From Bacteroidota bacterium (GTDB lineage: Bacteria > Bacteroidota > Bacteroidia > Chitinophagales > Saprospiraceae): a DNA stretch of 64,000 bases. The position numbers were made by a program, and so were the translations under genes. The stretch spans positions 339,037-403,036 of the forward strand of contig JASBVF010000056.1 in assembly GCA_030147525.1 (NCBI GenBank), read 5' to 3'. The notes below the pieces were generated by a model. It did no database searches. It saw only the letters and a list, made by a program, of their open reading frames with translations, and was not told the DNA's origin. This document shows, piece by piece, positions 32,670 to 40,669 of the stretch; the first letter of the stretch is position 1, and each line of letters begins with the position of its first letter.

Positions 32670-34250
32670 ATGCGAATCGTAAACCTGACTCTTTTTACGC
32701 TACTCGTCCTTTCTGAGGCCTCAACGCAAAACATTTTCCACCCTGAACTTTCAGGTTTACTTGATTCAAGCAATGCCCCTTTCTACTTTGGGGTCGCATC
32801 AGGCGATCCCCAGGAAGACGGTGTGGTCATTTGGTCAAAAATAATCCCGGAAAATATTGAACCTCAACAGGTTAGTTGGGAAGTAGCCTTGGATACCCTC
32901 ATGCAGAATGTCGTAGGTTCAGGCTCAGTAATGACGGATGCCTCCTCTGCATTCACCGTAAAAGTTAATGCTGGTGGCCTCAAACCAGGCACAACTTACT
33001 TTTATCGTTTTAAACACAAAGACACTTTTTCCCCCATTGGCAGAACCAAAACATGTAAAACTACAGACCCGGATCAACTTCGATTTGCCGTCGTCAGTTG
33101 TGCTGATTACCAATCAGGCTACTTCAACGCTTTCGGTGATATTGCCCAGCGTAACGACCTCGACGCTGTGATCCATTTGGGCGACTACATCTACGAATAT
33201 GGTTCCTGGCGCCCAGGCCGGAAACGCATGCTAAAAAACCAATACCGCAGCCACATCCCCGATAAAGAATGTACCACATTGAAGGATTACCGTACCCGCT
33301 ACGGTCAGTACCGGCTTGACCCACAACTGAAAGAGGCACACCGTTTGCATCCATTCATTGTAATCTGGGATGATCACGAAATTGCAAACAACGCCTCCAT
33401 CGAAGGCCCGGGTAATAACCGGCAAAAAGCAGAAGAATGGGAGCTGCGGAAAGCAGAAGCAAGGCAGGCTTATTTTGAATGGTTGCCGATTCGTGAAAAC
33501 CCGGAAAAAAGCATCATCCGAAAATTTTCCTTCGGCAATCTCGCCGAGCTTTGGATGCTCGATGGACGGCTCGAAGGGCGAAGCGCACAAGCCAAAGGAA
33601 TCAATGATCCGGCATTGCAATCACCTGACCGTTTCATGTTGGGCGAAGCGCAGACAGCCTGGTTGTTAAACGGTATGAAAGAGTCCAAGGCAAGCTGGAA
33701 AATTATCGGCAATCAGGTCATTTTTTCTCCCCTCAACGACAGTAAAGTTTTCAGCAGAACCCCATCCATTGGCATGGATCGGTGGGATGGATACCCGGTG
33801 GAGCGACAGCGAATCTTTGATTTTTTTTATGAAAACAACCTGAAAGATATCGTTGTCATCACCGGTGATGTGCACACTTCCTGGGCTTTTGAATTGACCA
33901 GCGAACCCTCAAACCCCGGTGTTTACGATAAAAAAACAGGAAAAGGGGTCATCGGAGCTGAATTTACAACGCCCAGTGTCACGTCTTTCAACTTTGATGA
34001 AATAGTGCCCAGGTTTATTACCTGGGAAGCAAAACGCCGTTTCAAGAAGAAAAAAAACAACCCCCATCTGCGCTACCTCGACCTGAACCGACACGGATAT
34101 TTGACTTTGACACTAACAAAAGAATACGCTCAGGCAGACTGGTTTTACATCAAAAAAAGAGACCGGATTGACGAAAGGGTGAAAAAAAAGGCAACACGCT
34201 ACCTGGAATTAGGCGGACAGTCGCTGGAAAAATGTCAGCCTTCTGATTAA
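32670..34250 (+). CDS. phoD: PhoD-family alkaline phosphatase/phosphodiesterase
   Basis: 526 residues from ATG 32670, which gives a signal peptide (MRIVNLTLFTLLVLSEAST). An N-terminal Fn3-like domain (FYFGVASGDPQEDGVVIWSKI to about 130) is followed by the metallophosphatase core: FAVVSCADYQSGYF, HLGDYIYEYG, VIWDDHEIANN, LWMLDGR and VVITGDVHTSWAFEL, all family hallmarks with the Fe/Ca ligands. It hydrolyses phosphate mono- and diesters outside the cytoplasm and is usually induced by phosphate limitation. There is no obvious pho box here. No operon partner is evident. Confidence 0.88.
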   Translation: MRIVNLTLFTLLVLSEASTQNIFHPELSGLLDSSNAPFYFGVASGDPQEDGVVIWSKIIPENIEPQQVSWEVALDTLMQNVVGSGSVMTDASSAFTVKVNAGGLKPGTTYFYRFKHKDTFSPIGRTKTCKTTDPDQLRFAVVSCADYQSGYFNAFGDIAQRNDLDAVIHLGDYIYEYGSWRPGRKRMLKNQYRSHIPDKECTTLKDYRTRYGQYRLDPQLKEAHRLHPFIVIWDDHEIANNASIEGPGNNRQKAEEWELRKAEARQAYFEWLPIRENPEKSIIRKFSFGNLAELWMLDGRLEGRSAQAKGINDPALQSPDRFMLGEAQTAWLLNGMKESKASWKIIGNQVIFSPLNDSKVFSRTPSIGMDRWDGYPVERQRIFDFFYENNLKDIVVITGDVHTSWAFELTSEPSNPGVYDKKTGKGVIGAEFTTPSVTSFNFDEIVPRFITWEAKRRFKKKKNNPHLRYLDLNRHGYLTLTLTKEYAQADWFYIKKRDRIDERVKKKATRYLELGGQSLEKCQPSD

Positions 34251-34501
34251 ATTTGAAACTTTAACAAAATCTCAGCGAACCATATTTTAATTTCGCACCT
34301 TATACGATCCGGGTTTTGTACCCAGGCATCTCTCAGAAGAAACTTTTTACCGAGAACAATTAAGACTAACCGTGGTATCAGCCCGATGCTTTTACTGCTT
34401 TTCGCCCGTTTCGAAGAAGCGGACCGAGGTTACTGTCTTTTTTTAACCACAAAAACCGGTGTTTAAATCGGTAAACTATTCACTTCAAAAAAGAGATTTC
34501 A

Positions 34502-35461
34502 ATGATTTTTAAAACTTTGCAGACCTGCGCCCTGGTATTTTTTATAGCTATCGGAACATTCGCACAAAGTAACTACAACCCGGATCTGCCACTTCAAATG
34601 CCGGATCGGTTTGTTTTACCGCTGAGAAGTTTGGAGGACGCAGACCTACAAGCTAAGCTGGCTAAAAAACTCAACGCAAACCCTAAGTGGAAGCAGCTCA
34701 TCGCCCAAAAAAGATTGGCCGTGGGGCTTGTCGACCTCGCTGACCCTTACAACGTGCGCTATGCTGCTGTCAACAGCGATGAAATGATGTACGCTGCAAG
34801 CCTTCCAAAAATTGCAGTGCTGTTGGCTGCTGAAGATGCTATCGCAAAGGGAGAACTAAAAGCAACGCCGGAAGTACTTTCCGATATGCGTTCAATGATC
34901 AGCAAGTCAAATAATCAGGCTACGACCCGAATGATTGACCGGCTTGGATACAAAAAAATCTCCAGCGTACTTACCGATCCCAGGTATCAACTTTATGATA
35001 AAAATAATGGCGGAGGACTTTGGGTCGGCAAACGTTACGCTGCCGGAGGCGCACGCAACCCTGACCCGCTGGAGGGATTGAGCCATGCAGCCACCGTTTC
35101 GCAGGTATGCCGGTTTTACTACCTGATGGCAATGGGCAAACTCGTTAGCTGCGAACGCTCCGAGCACATGCTGACCATGATGAGCGAACCGGAGCTGCAT
35201 CACAAATTTGTGAACACCCTGGACCGCACGGCACAGGGAGCCAAGCTGTACAGAAAATCAGGCTCATGGCGGACCTATCACTCGGATTCAGTGCTGGTTT
35301 GGGGCGAAGGATGGCAACGCTACATTCTGGTTGGCCTTGCAGAGGATGCTGAAGGTGAGCAAATTATGAGGGACCTGGTCATTGCAGTGGAAGATATTTT
35401 GAAAAAGAACTCCGTTTTGGTGATGCAAAACACACAAACCCAACCTAAGAACAAGGGCTAA
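34502..35461 (+). CDS. Secreted class-A-beta-lactamase-like serine hydrolase
   Basis: 319 residues with signal peptide to about residue 21 (GTFAQ). Serine hydrolase motifs: S100-L-P-K103 (SxxK), SNN at 136-138 (SxN) and RKSGSW near 246 (KTG-equivalent). Family is beta-lactamase2/penicillin-binding-like. A Glu equivalent to E166 is not obvious, so activity against beta-lactams is doubtful and peptidoglycan or ester hydrolysis is possible. A related gene lies at 38429-39685, on the other side of the transporter gene. A terminator follows directly. Confidence 0.75.
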   Translation: MIFKTLQTCALVFFIAIGTFAQSNYNPDLPLQMPDRFVLPLRSLEDADLQAKLAKKLNANPKWKQLIAQKRLAVGLVDLADPYNVRYAAVNSDEMMYAASLPKIAVLLAAEDAIAKGELKATPEVLSDMRSMISKSNNQATTRMIDRLGYKKISSVLTDPRYQLYDKNNGGGLWVGKRYAAGGARNPDPLEGLSHAATVSQVCRFYYLMAMGKLVSCERSEHMLTMMSEPELHHKFVNTLDRTAQGAKLYRKSGSWRTYHSDSVLVWGEGWQRYILVGLAEDAEGEQIMRDLVIAVEDILKKNSVLVMQNTQTQPKNKG

Positions 35462-35497
35462 GTTTTTGCAGGGGCTTCTTACGTTTGTTTAAAAAAT

Positions 35498-35540
35498 AAT
35501 TCCCGGTGCTTTCCTTTAGCATCGGGAATTGTGTTTTTTT
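35498..35540 (+). terminator. Rho-independent terminator after serine hydrolase gene
   Basis: AATTCCCGGTGCT (35498-35510) pairs with AGCATCGGGAATT (35518-35530), one G-T pair, followed by GTGTTTTTTT. It ends 13 bases before the next ATG and covers any earlier start of that gene. Confidence 0.9.
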
Positions 35541-35553
35541 ACACATCGTTTTT

Positions 35554-38421
35554 ATGCCAGACTCATTTACCACATCCATTGGCCATGCAGCAGAGCGATT
35601 CCTGCGCAAAGCCTTCGACATCCGGGAGGGCGAACTCCAGCGGGCTGCTCTGATGCAAGCCTACATTTTCCTGGTAATTTCAACGCTGCTCATCGTAAAA
35701 CCGACGGTCAATGGACTGTTCCTCATCAAATTCAGCGTTGAAAGTCTGCCGAACGCTTTCATCCTCGTGGCCATCGCTGCCGCTATCGTTTCCACACTCT
35801 ACTCCCGCCTGCTGACAAAAATCCCTCTGCACAAAATCATGAGCGGAACCCTGATGTATTCAGTGATTTCCCTGGTTTTGTTCGGCGCTTTGTTGTTGTT
35901 TAATGTGGCGGAAGGGCTCGTGCTCTACCTCTTTTATGTCTGGGTGGCCATCTTTGCCTTGCTGGCCACTTCTCAGTTTTGGGTCCTGGCCAACCTCGTT
36001 TTCAATGCAAGGGAAGCCAAACGGCTGTTCGGATTTATCGGCGCAGGGGCCATTGGCGGCGGTATTTTTGGAGGATACCTGACCTCAGCACTGGCGCAGG
36101 TAATGCGGGTGGAGTTTCTGTTGTTCGTGTGTGCCCTGTTGCTCTCGGTTTGTATTCCCATCGTCCGGAAATTGTGGAGCCAAAGCGTCGCAGGGATGCA
36201 GACCCCGTTTCAACAAAAAAAACGATTGAACGGCTTTGCAGAGCATCCAATCAACCTCATCCGACAGTCCAGGCATTTGACTTATCTGGCCGGTATCGTT
36301 GGGGTGAGCGTCATGGTCGCCAAACTGGTCGACTATCAGTTCAGCGGAATTGCGGCGTCCGTCATCTTCAACCCCGACGAACTGACGGCATTTTTTGGGT
36401 TCTGGTTTTCCACCTTCAATTTACTGTCGTTGTTGCTTCAGTTATTCCTCACCCGGCGGGTCGTGGGAACTTTTGGCGTTGGCACCTCCCTGTTTTTCCT
36501 GCCTTCTCTGATTTTGGTTGCGGCAATTTTGTTGCTCATTTTCCCGGAGTTGCTGCTGGCAGCTGTTTTTTTAAAAATGTCGGATGGAAGCCTCAAGCAA
36601 TCCATCAACAAAGCAGCTATGGAACTGATCATACTCCCCGTGCCGACGGATATTAAAAACCAGACAAAAACCTTTATCGATGTTTTTGTTGACAGTGTGG
36701 CGACGGGAATCAGTGGCCTGCTTCTGATTTTTGTGGTGAAAGGCCTCGACTTTTCTACGCAGGCCATCAGCCTCATCATCGTAGCCCTGATATTGGGTTG
36801 GATATACCTTGCCTACCTCGTGAGGGGAGAATATTTGCATTCCTTCAAATTAAAAATTGATAGGGCAAGAGGAGAAGCCCCCCCTTCAAAAAAACAAATT
36901 GACCTTTCGAGCGAATCCGCCATCGGAGGCCTAACCAAGGTGCTCGAACATGGCACGGAAAAGCAAATCCTCTATGTTTTAACCAAAATACGTGAACTCA
37001 ACAATGAACGCTTTTTCGAACCTGTACGAAAGTTGCTGCAGCATCCATCCGCCGAAGTGAAAGCGGAGGCAATTGCCACACTGTATTTTTACAAAAAACA
37101 TCCTCTGGTCGAGGAGGTTGAGCCGCTGATACTCGACCCCTCGCAACGGGTTAAAATCCAGGCCTTTGAGTACCTCATCGAACACTCGCCCAGTCACAGC
37201 CTGACCCTCATGAACGAATACCTGCGGGATGAGGACTTCAGGGTCAGAGGAGCAGCGATGGTAACTTTAGCCAGAGACAATCGTGACAACCCCAGAATGA
37301 AGGCTGCCTTTGGCTTGAAAGACCGGGTCATTGATCTGCTGCAGGAAATTCCTTTTATTAAAAACCCGGAAGAAGAGCGGTTTGAAAAAATTACGGTTTT
37401 AAAAACCATTGGTCACGCTAACATACCTGAACTGCATGAGCATATTTTCCCGTTCTTTTCGGATGGATCTCCAGAGGTGGTGAAACACGCTATCCTTGCC
37501 GCAGGCAGAACGCTCAGCCCCATTTTTATTGACCGCCTTGCCCGTTTTCTGACGGACGAGCATCACCGGGAGAGCGCTACCGAAGCACTGGCCCATTACG
37601 ACAAAGCCATCGTGCCGGAACTCCGTCGCCTGACCCACACACCGGGCATCTCGGCAGAAGCAATCAGGGTTTTTCCTTCGGTGGTGAAAAAAATCGGATC
37701 GCAACAATCTGTGGATTTTCTGTTCGAGCTTTTTGATTACGACGATACGGTGTTACAGCAATCTGCCCTCCGTGGCCTCAACTCGCTGAGAAATACCCAC
37801 CCGCATCTAAAGTTTGACAAAAAAGAAATCGTCCGCCGAATTCTCAACGAAGCCCGGCTTTACCAGGATACGCTCTCCGCACTTTACGCCCAGGTATACA
37901 TCCGTCTGACCCGGAAAAGCGACCCGGTCACTGAACTTGAAAAAGAACAACTAGAAGCCCGGATGGGGCTCATCCGGCTGATCGAACAGCGACTGGACCG
38001 CAATCTGGAACGAATCTTCCGGCTGCTCGGTCTGAACTACCCTTCTGAAGATATTTTTGCGATCTATGAAAGTCTACGCAGCGAAAAGGACGACCTCCGC
38101 CTCAATGCACTTGAGTTCCTCGACAACCTGCTGGAGCCCAACCTCAAAAAGGTAATTATTCCACTCATCGAAACGGCTATGCTGGAAACAATTACCGAAG
38201 AGGCGGTGAAAAACCTCAACCTGAAAATTCCGACCGAGTACGATTGTTTCAAAATGCTTTTGCGAGGCAAGGACATGCGCATCAAACTGGCCGTGCTGTA
38301 CCTCATCGGACAGTTGGGCGACAAAAAATTTCTGCCGCTGGTAGAGGAAAGCCTGGAAAGCGGACAGGAGAAAGTGCGGGTTTTTGCAAACGGCGTTTTG
38401 AAAGAAATGAAAGAGAGGTAA
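35554..38421 (+). CDS. Nucleotide-transporter-like (TLC/NTT) membrane protein with HEAT repeats
   Basis: 955 residues from ATG 35554. Residues about 30-430 form some 12 membrane helices of the ATP/ADP carrier (NTT) type within the MFS, with RLFGFIGAGAIGGGIFGGYL and FLVISTLLIVKPTVNGLF. Residues about 470-955 are soluble alpha-helical HEAT-like repeats (SAEVKAEAIATLYFYK, SQRVKIQAFEYLIEHS, DFRVRGAAMVTLARD, SPEVVKHAILAAGRT and others). NTT carriers exchange ATP/ADP across membranes of intracellular bacteria and plastids; free-living Bacteroidota carry relatives of unknown substrate. The HEAT half suggests a cytoplasmic binding platform. It is convergent with the next gene, stops 7 bases apart. 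Confidence 0.75.
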   Translation: MPDSFTTSIGHAAERFLRKAFDIREGELQRAALMQAYIFLVISTLLIVKPTVNGLFLIKFSVESLPNAFILVAIAAAIVSTLYSRLLTKIPLHKIMSGTLMYSVISLVLFGALLLFNVAEGLVLYLFYVWVAIFALLATSQFWVLANLVFNAREAKRLFGFIGAGAIGGGIFGGYLTSALAQVMRVEFLLFVCALLLSVCIPIVRKLWSQSVAGMQTPFQQKKRLNGFAEHPINLIRQSRHLTYLAGIVGVSVMVAKLVDYQFSGIAASVIFNPDELTAFFGFWFSTFNLLSLLLQLFLTRRVVGTFGVGTSLFFLPSLILVAAILLLIFPELLLAAVFLKMSDGSLKQSINKAAMELIILPVPTDIKNQTKTFIDVFVDSVATGISGLLLIFVVKGLDFSTQAISLIIVALILGWIYLAYLVRGEYLHSFKLKIDRARGEAPPSKKQIDLSSESAIGGLTKVLEHGTEKQILYVLTKIRELNNERFFEPVRKLLQHPSAEVKAEAIATLYFYKKHPLVEEVEPLILDPSQRVKIQAFEYLIEHSPSHSLTLMNEYLRDEDFRVRGAAMVTLARDNRDNPRMKAAFGLKDRVIDLLQEIPFIKNPEEERFEKITVLKTIGHANIPELHEHIFPFFSDGSPEVVKHAILAAGRTLSPIFIDRLARFLTDEHHRESATEALAHYDKAIVPELRRLTHTPGISAEAIRVFPSVVKKIGSQQSVDFLFELFDYDDTVLQQSALRGLNSLRNTHPHLKFDKKEIVRRILNEARLYQDTLSALYAQVYIRLTRKSDPVTELEKEQLEARMGLIRLIEQRLDRNLERIFRLLGLNYPSEDIFAIYESLRSEKDDLRLNALEFLDNLLEPNLKKVIIPLIETAMLETITEEAVKNLNLKIPTEYDCFKMLLRGKDMRIKLAVLYLIGQLGDKKFLPLVEESLESGQEKVRVFANGVLKEMKER

Positions 38422-38428
38422 GGCTACC

Positions 38429-39685
38429 TCACTCCCTCACCAACTTATCCACCTTACCCGCCAGCAGATTGTGGTCGGTGTTCGAGTTCCTTCGAAGCAC
38501 GTTTGTCATCAGCGCCACGAGATACACCGTGCTGTCGCCATGTTCAATGATGGCAACGGAATTCATGAAATTTTCAACGTTGCCCTGGTATTTTCCGCAA
38601 GGCTCACCGGAAGACCGGTTGCATTTGTACAAGCTACCGGATTTGAAATAAACCGCCGCATCCTTGAGCTCCTTGTTGGCAGCATAGCGGATGCGATTAT
38701 CGGTCATGTACATCAGCCGTTTGATTTCGAGGCTGGATTCAGGGTCGATAACGTCTCCCCGCTCGATGGCCACCAGCCATTTCATCAAGCCCTTTGGAGT
38801 ACCGAGGCTTCCTCCCTTGCCGGGGATGTAGCTCGTACCACCACGGGTAAACAACTGTCCCAGCCGCCATTCGTCTTCGGTGATGCCAACTGCCCGCAGC
38901 GGATCGTTCACGACGGAGGTTGCGATGTCGGCCAGGCTTGCTTTGGGTGTTTTTTTAAAATACGCCTCTGCCTGCTCGAAGGTCAGGTTGAAATATTCCT
39001 TGCCAAAAACCCGCATCAAAATCGCCTCCCGCCAGACGACGCTCGCAGCGCCGTTGTTACTCACCGATAACATGTGATCTGCCCATTCGTACAGCGAAAA
39101 AACATCGCTCGCCTGCACCTGTCGTTTGAAAAACTTCTTCGTTTCCGGATCGTAAAACGGAACGGTGTGTTCGTCATAAATGGCCCACTGGCCGGCCTTC
39201 ACCATTCTTTTTTTCAACAACTCCCGGCGCAATTCGAAAGAGTCAGGGAACAAATTCTGCAGCTCGCAAAACAACCCGGCAACCACTGCCAGTTTGCCTA
39301 CGCTGCCAGGCTGAAAGCCTCGTGATTCCTGGCGCTTGGCATAGCGAATAGGTTTACCCGGCGAAATATCCAGCAAGGTCATGGAATAGCTTTCGTTCAG
39401 GTTGGGAAACAGGGCATTGAGTTTTTTCTGAAATTCCGGGTCTGGCTCCGGCAGGTAGCCGAGGCTGTCAGCTTTCGGAGTTCCGTAGAGATGAAGCTTG
39501 ATGTCTTCGATGGATTTCTGAGCACCGGGGATAGGTTGTTTACCCTCCATTTCACCTTTCAAAATCAACTCAAGCCGCAGCAACCGCCGGATGCCGGTGA
39601 GGGCGTAGCCGTCGATGGGATAGGCAGCGGCTTCGGTGAGGAGGCCGGCAAGAAAAAGGAGCAGAAAAAATGGTTTAGATTTCAT
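38429..39685 (-). CDS. Secreted class-A-beta-lactamase-like serine hydrolase
   Basis: 418 residues from ATG 39683-39685; 13 codons of in-frame upstream sequence are not signal-like. Signal peptide to about residue 21 (LTEAAA). Motifs: GS128-V-G-K131 (SxxK), SVSNNGA near 206 (SxN) and FKSGSLYKC (KSG). About 100 residues of extra N-terminal sequence precede the catalytic fold. It is related in plan to the 319-residue hydrolase at 34502 but on the opposite strand and longer. Substrate unknown: penicillin-recognising fold, so peptidoglycan or beta-lactam related chemistry is possible. Confidence 0.7.
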   Translation of the reverse strand: MKSKPFFLLLFLAGLLTEAAAYPIDGYALTGIRRLLRLELILKGEMEGKQPIPGAQKSIEDIKLHLYGTPKADSLGYLPEPDPEFQKKLNALFPNLNESYSMTLLDISPGKPIRYAKRQESRGFQPGSVGKLAVVAGLFCELQNLFPDSFELRRELLKKRMVKAGQWAIYDEHTVPFYDPETKKFFKRQVQASDVFSLYEWADHMLSVSNNGAASVVWREAILMRVFGKEYFNLTFEQAEAYFKKTPKASLADIATSVVNDPLRAVGITEDEWRLGQLFTRGGTSYIPGKGGSLGTPKGLMKWLVAIERGDVIDPESSLEIKRLMYMTDNRIRYAANKELKDAAVYFKSGSLYKCNRSSGEPCGKYQGNVENFMNSVAIIEHGDSTVYLVALMTNVLRRNSNTDHNLLAGKVDKLVRE

Positions 39686-39743
39686 TTTCAAAATTTTTTT
39701 ACAGCATGTTAGAATGCTTTCCATCCCGAGATGAAAGGTGCTG

Positions 39744-40601
39744 CTATTTAACTTCGTTCTTTACTTTCTTCAAAAAATCCCGGATAACGTGGCCCATTTC
39801 CGCACTATGCGTCCGCTGGTTATCTTCCATATCGATGTAGCTGCAATTATTGATGGAGGTGACCATGCGGTTCACATCATCGAAAACATGCAGCTTATCT
39901 TTAGAGGTAGCCACCACCAGGGACGGGGAATCAATCAGGTTGAGTATATCCCAGGACTTGTACCCTGCATTATCAAGGATGCAGTTGCTTAACTTGACCG
40001 GATCGGCATTGTCCAGTGCCCTCGATATAATCAAGACCAGTTCCTCGTCTTCCGCTTTGTCGATGCGGAAATTATAAAGATACCATTTCACGAAGGCCTT
40101 CACCATGGGATAAAGCGGTACTCCAAACCAACGTATCATGGCCAAACTCCAACCTGGAAAATGCAAAGCAGGCGTAGGTTCCACAAAAAGCATACAGAAG
40201 GGCTTCGATGCTAAATTTCGGTAACCATCAGCAATAGCTGCCGCACCGAGCGAATACCCCATCAACACGTAGCTTTCCTCCGAAAGTCCTAACATCTGCA
40301 CTGCTGCAGCCACGTCTTTGCCTATTTCCCCAATGGTAAAGCGGACTTTTCCGCTGAGTCTCGAAGAAGGTTTTTCCCGTGTTTCAATATAATGCAACGT
40401 GAAATCCCGGGTTAATTCACGCAGTACGCCGTGAAAACTATCCATCATAGTTGACAAACCGGCCACCAATACCAACGGCATATTGCCCGCCGGACGGACG
40501 GGCTCAAAACTGACAACCCGCAGGCCCACCTGCCCATTCACCTGGATAATTCTCTCCGCAACTGTTGCATTTTCATGAAAGCCGCTAATTCGGTTCATCA
40601 T
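39744..40601 (-). CDS. Alpha/beta hydrolase
   Basis: 285 residues. Nucleophile elbow is G-Y-S117-L-G with a strand before it (YVLMGYSLGAAAIADGY). PLVLVAGLSTMMDSFHGVLREL holds the oxyanion region, the acid is likely in VVATSKDKLHVFDD (about 230) and the catalytic His in QRTHSAEMG. No signal peptide, so cytosolic. The substrate is unknown; no close family is recognised. It lies 66 bases downstream of the exported dikinase-like gene on the same strand and may share its transcript. Confidence 0.75.
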   Translation of the reverse strand: MMNRISGFHENATVAERIIQVNGQVGLRVVSFEPVRPAGNMPLVLVAGLSTMMDSFHGVLRELTRDFTLHYIETREKPSSRLSGKVRFTIGEIGKDVAAAVQMLGLSEESYVLMGYSLGAAAIADGYRNLASKPFCMLFVEPTPALHFPGWSLAMIRWFGVPLYPMVKAFVKWYLYNFRIDKAEDEELVLIISRALDNADPVKLSNCILDNAGYKSWDILNLIDSPSLVVATSKDKLHVFDDVNRMVTSINNCSYIDMEDNQRTHSAEMGHVIRDFLKKVKNEVK

Positions 40602-40669
40602 TGTTTTGTATTAAAAATGCTAAATCCGCTTTCCATGGGTCACGGAACTTTCAGAAAGCACCGCCCGAT

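Noticed and set aside
34251..34501. Possible small RNA or structured leader before the serine hydrolase gene
   Set aside because: Only a weak 7-bp stem (CCGTTTC/GAAGCGG) was found and it is not followed by a T run; not enough to call an RNA gene.
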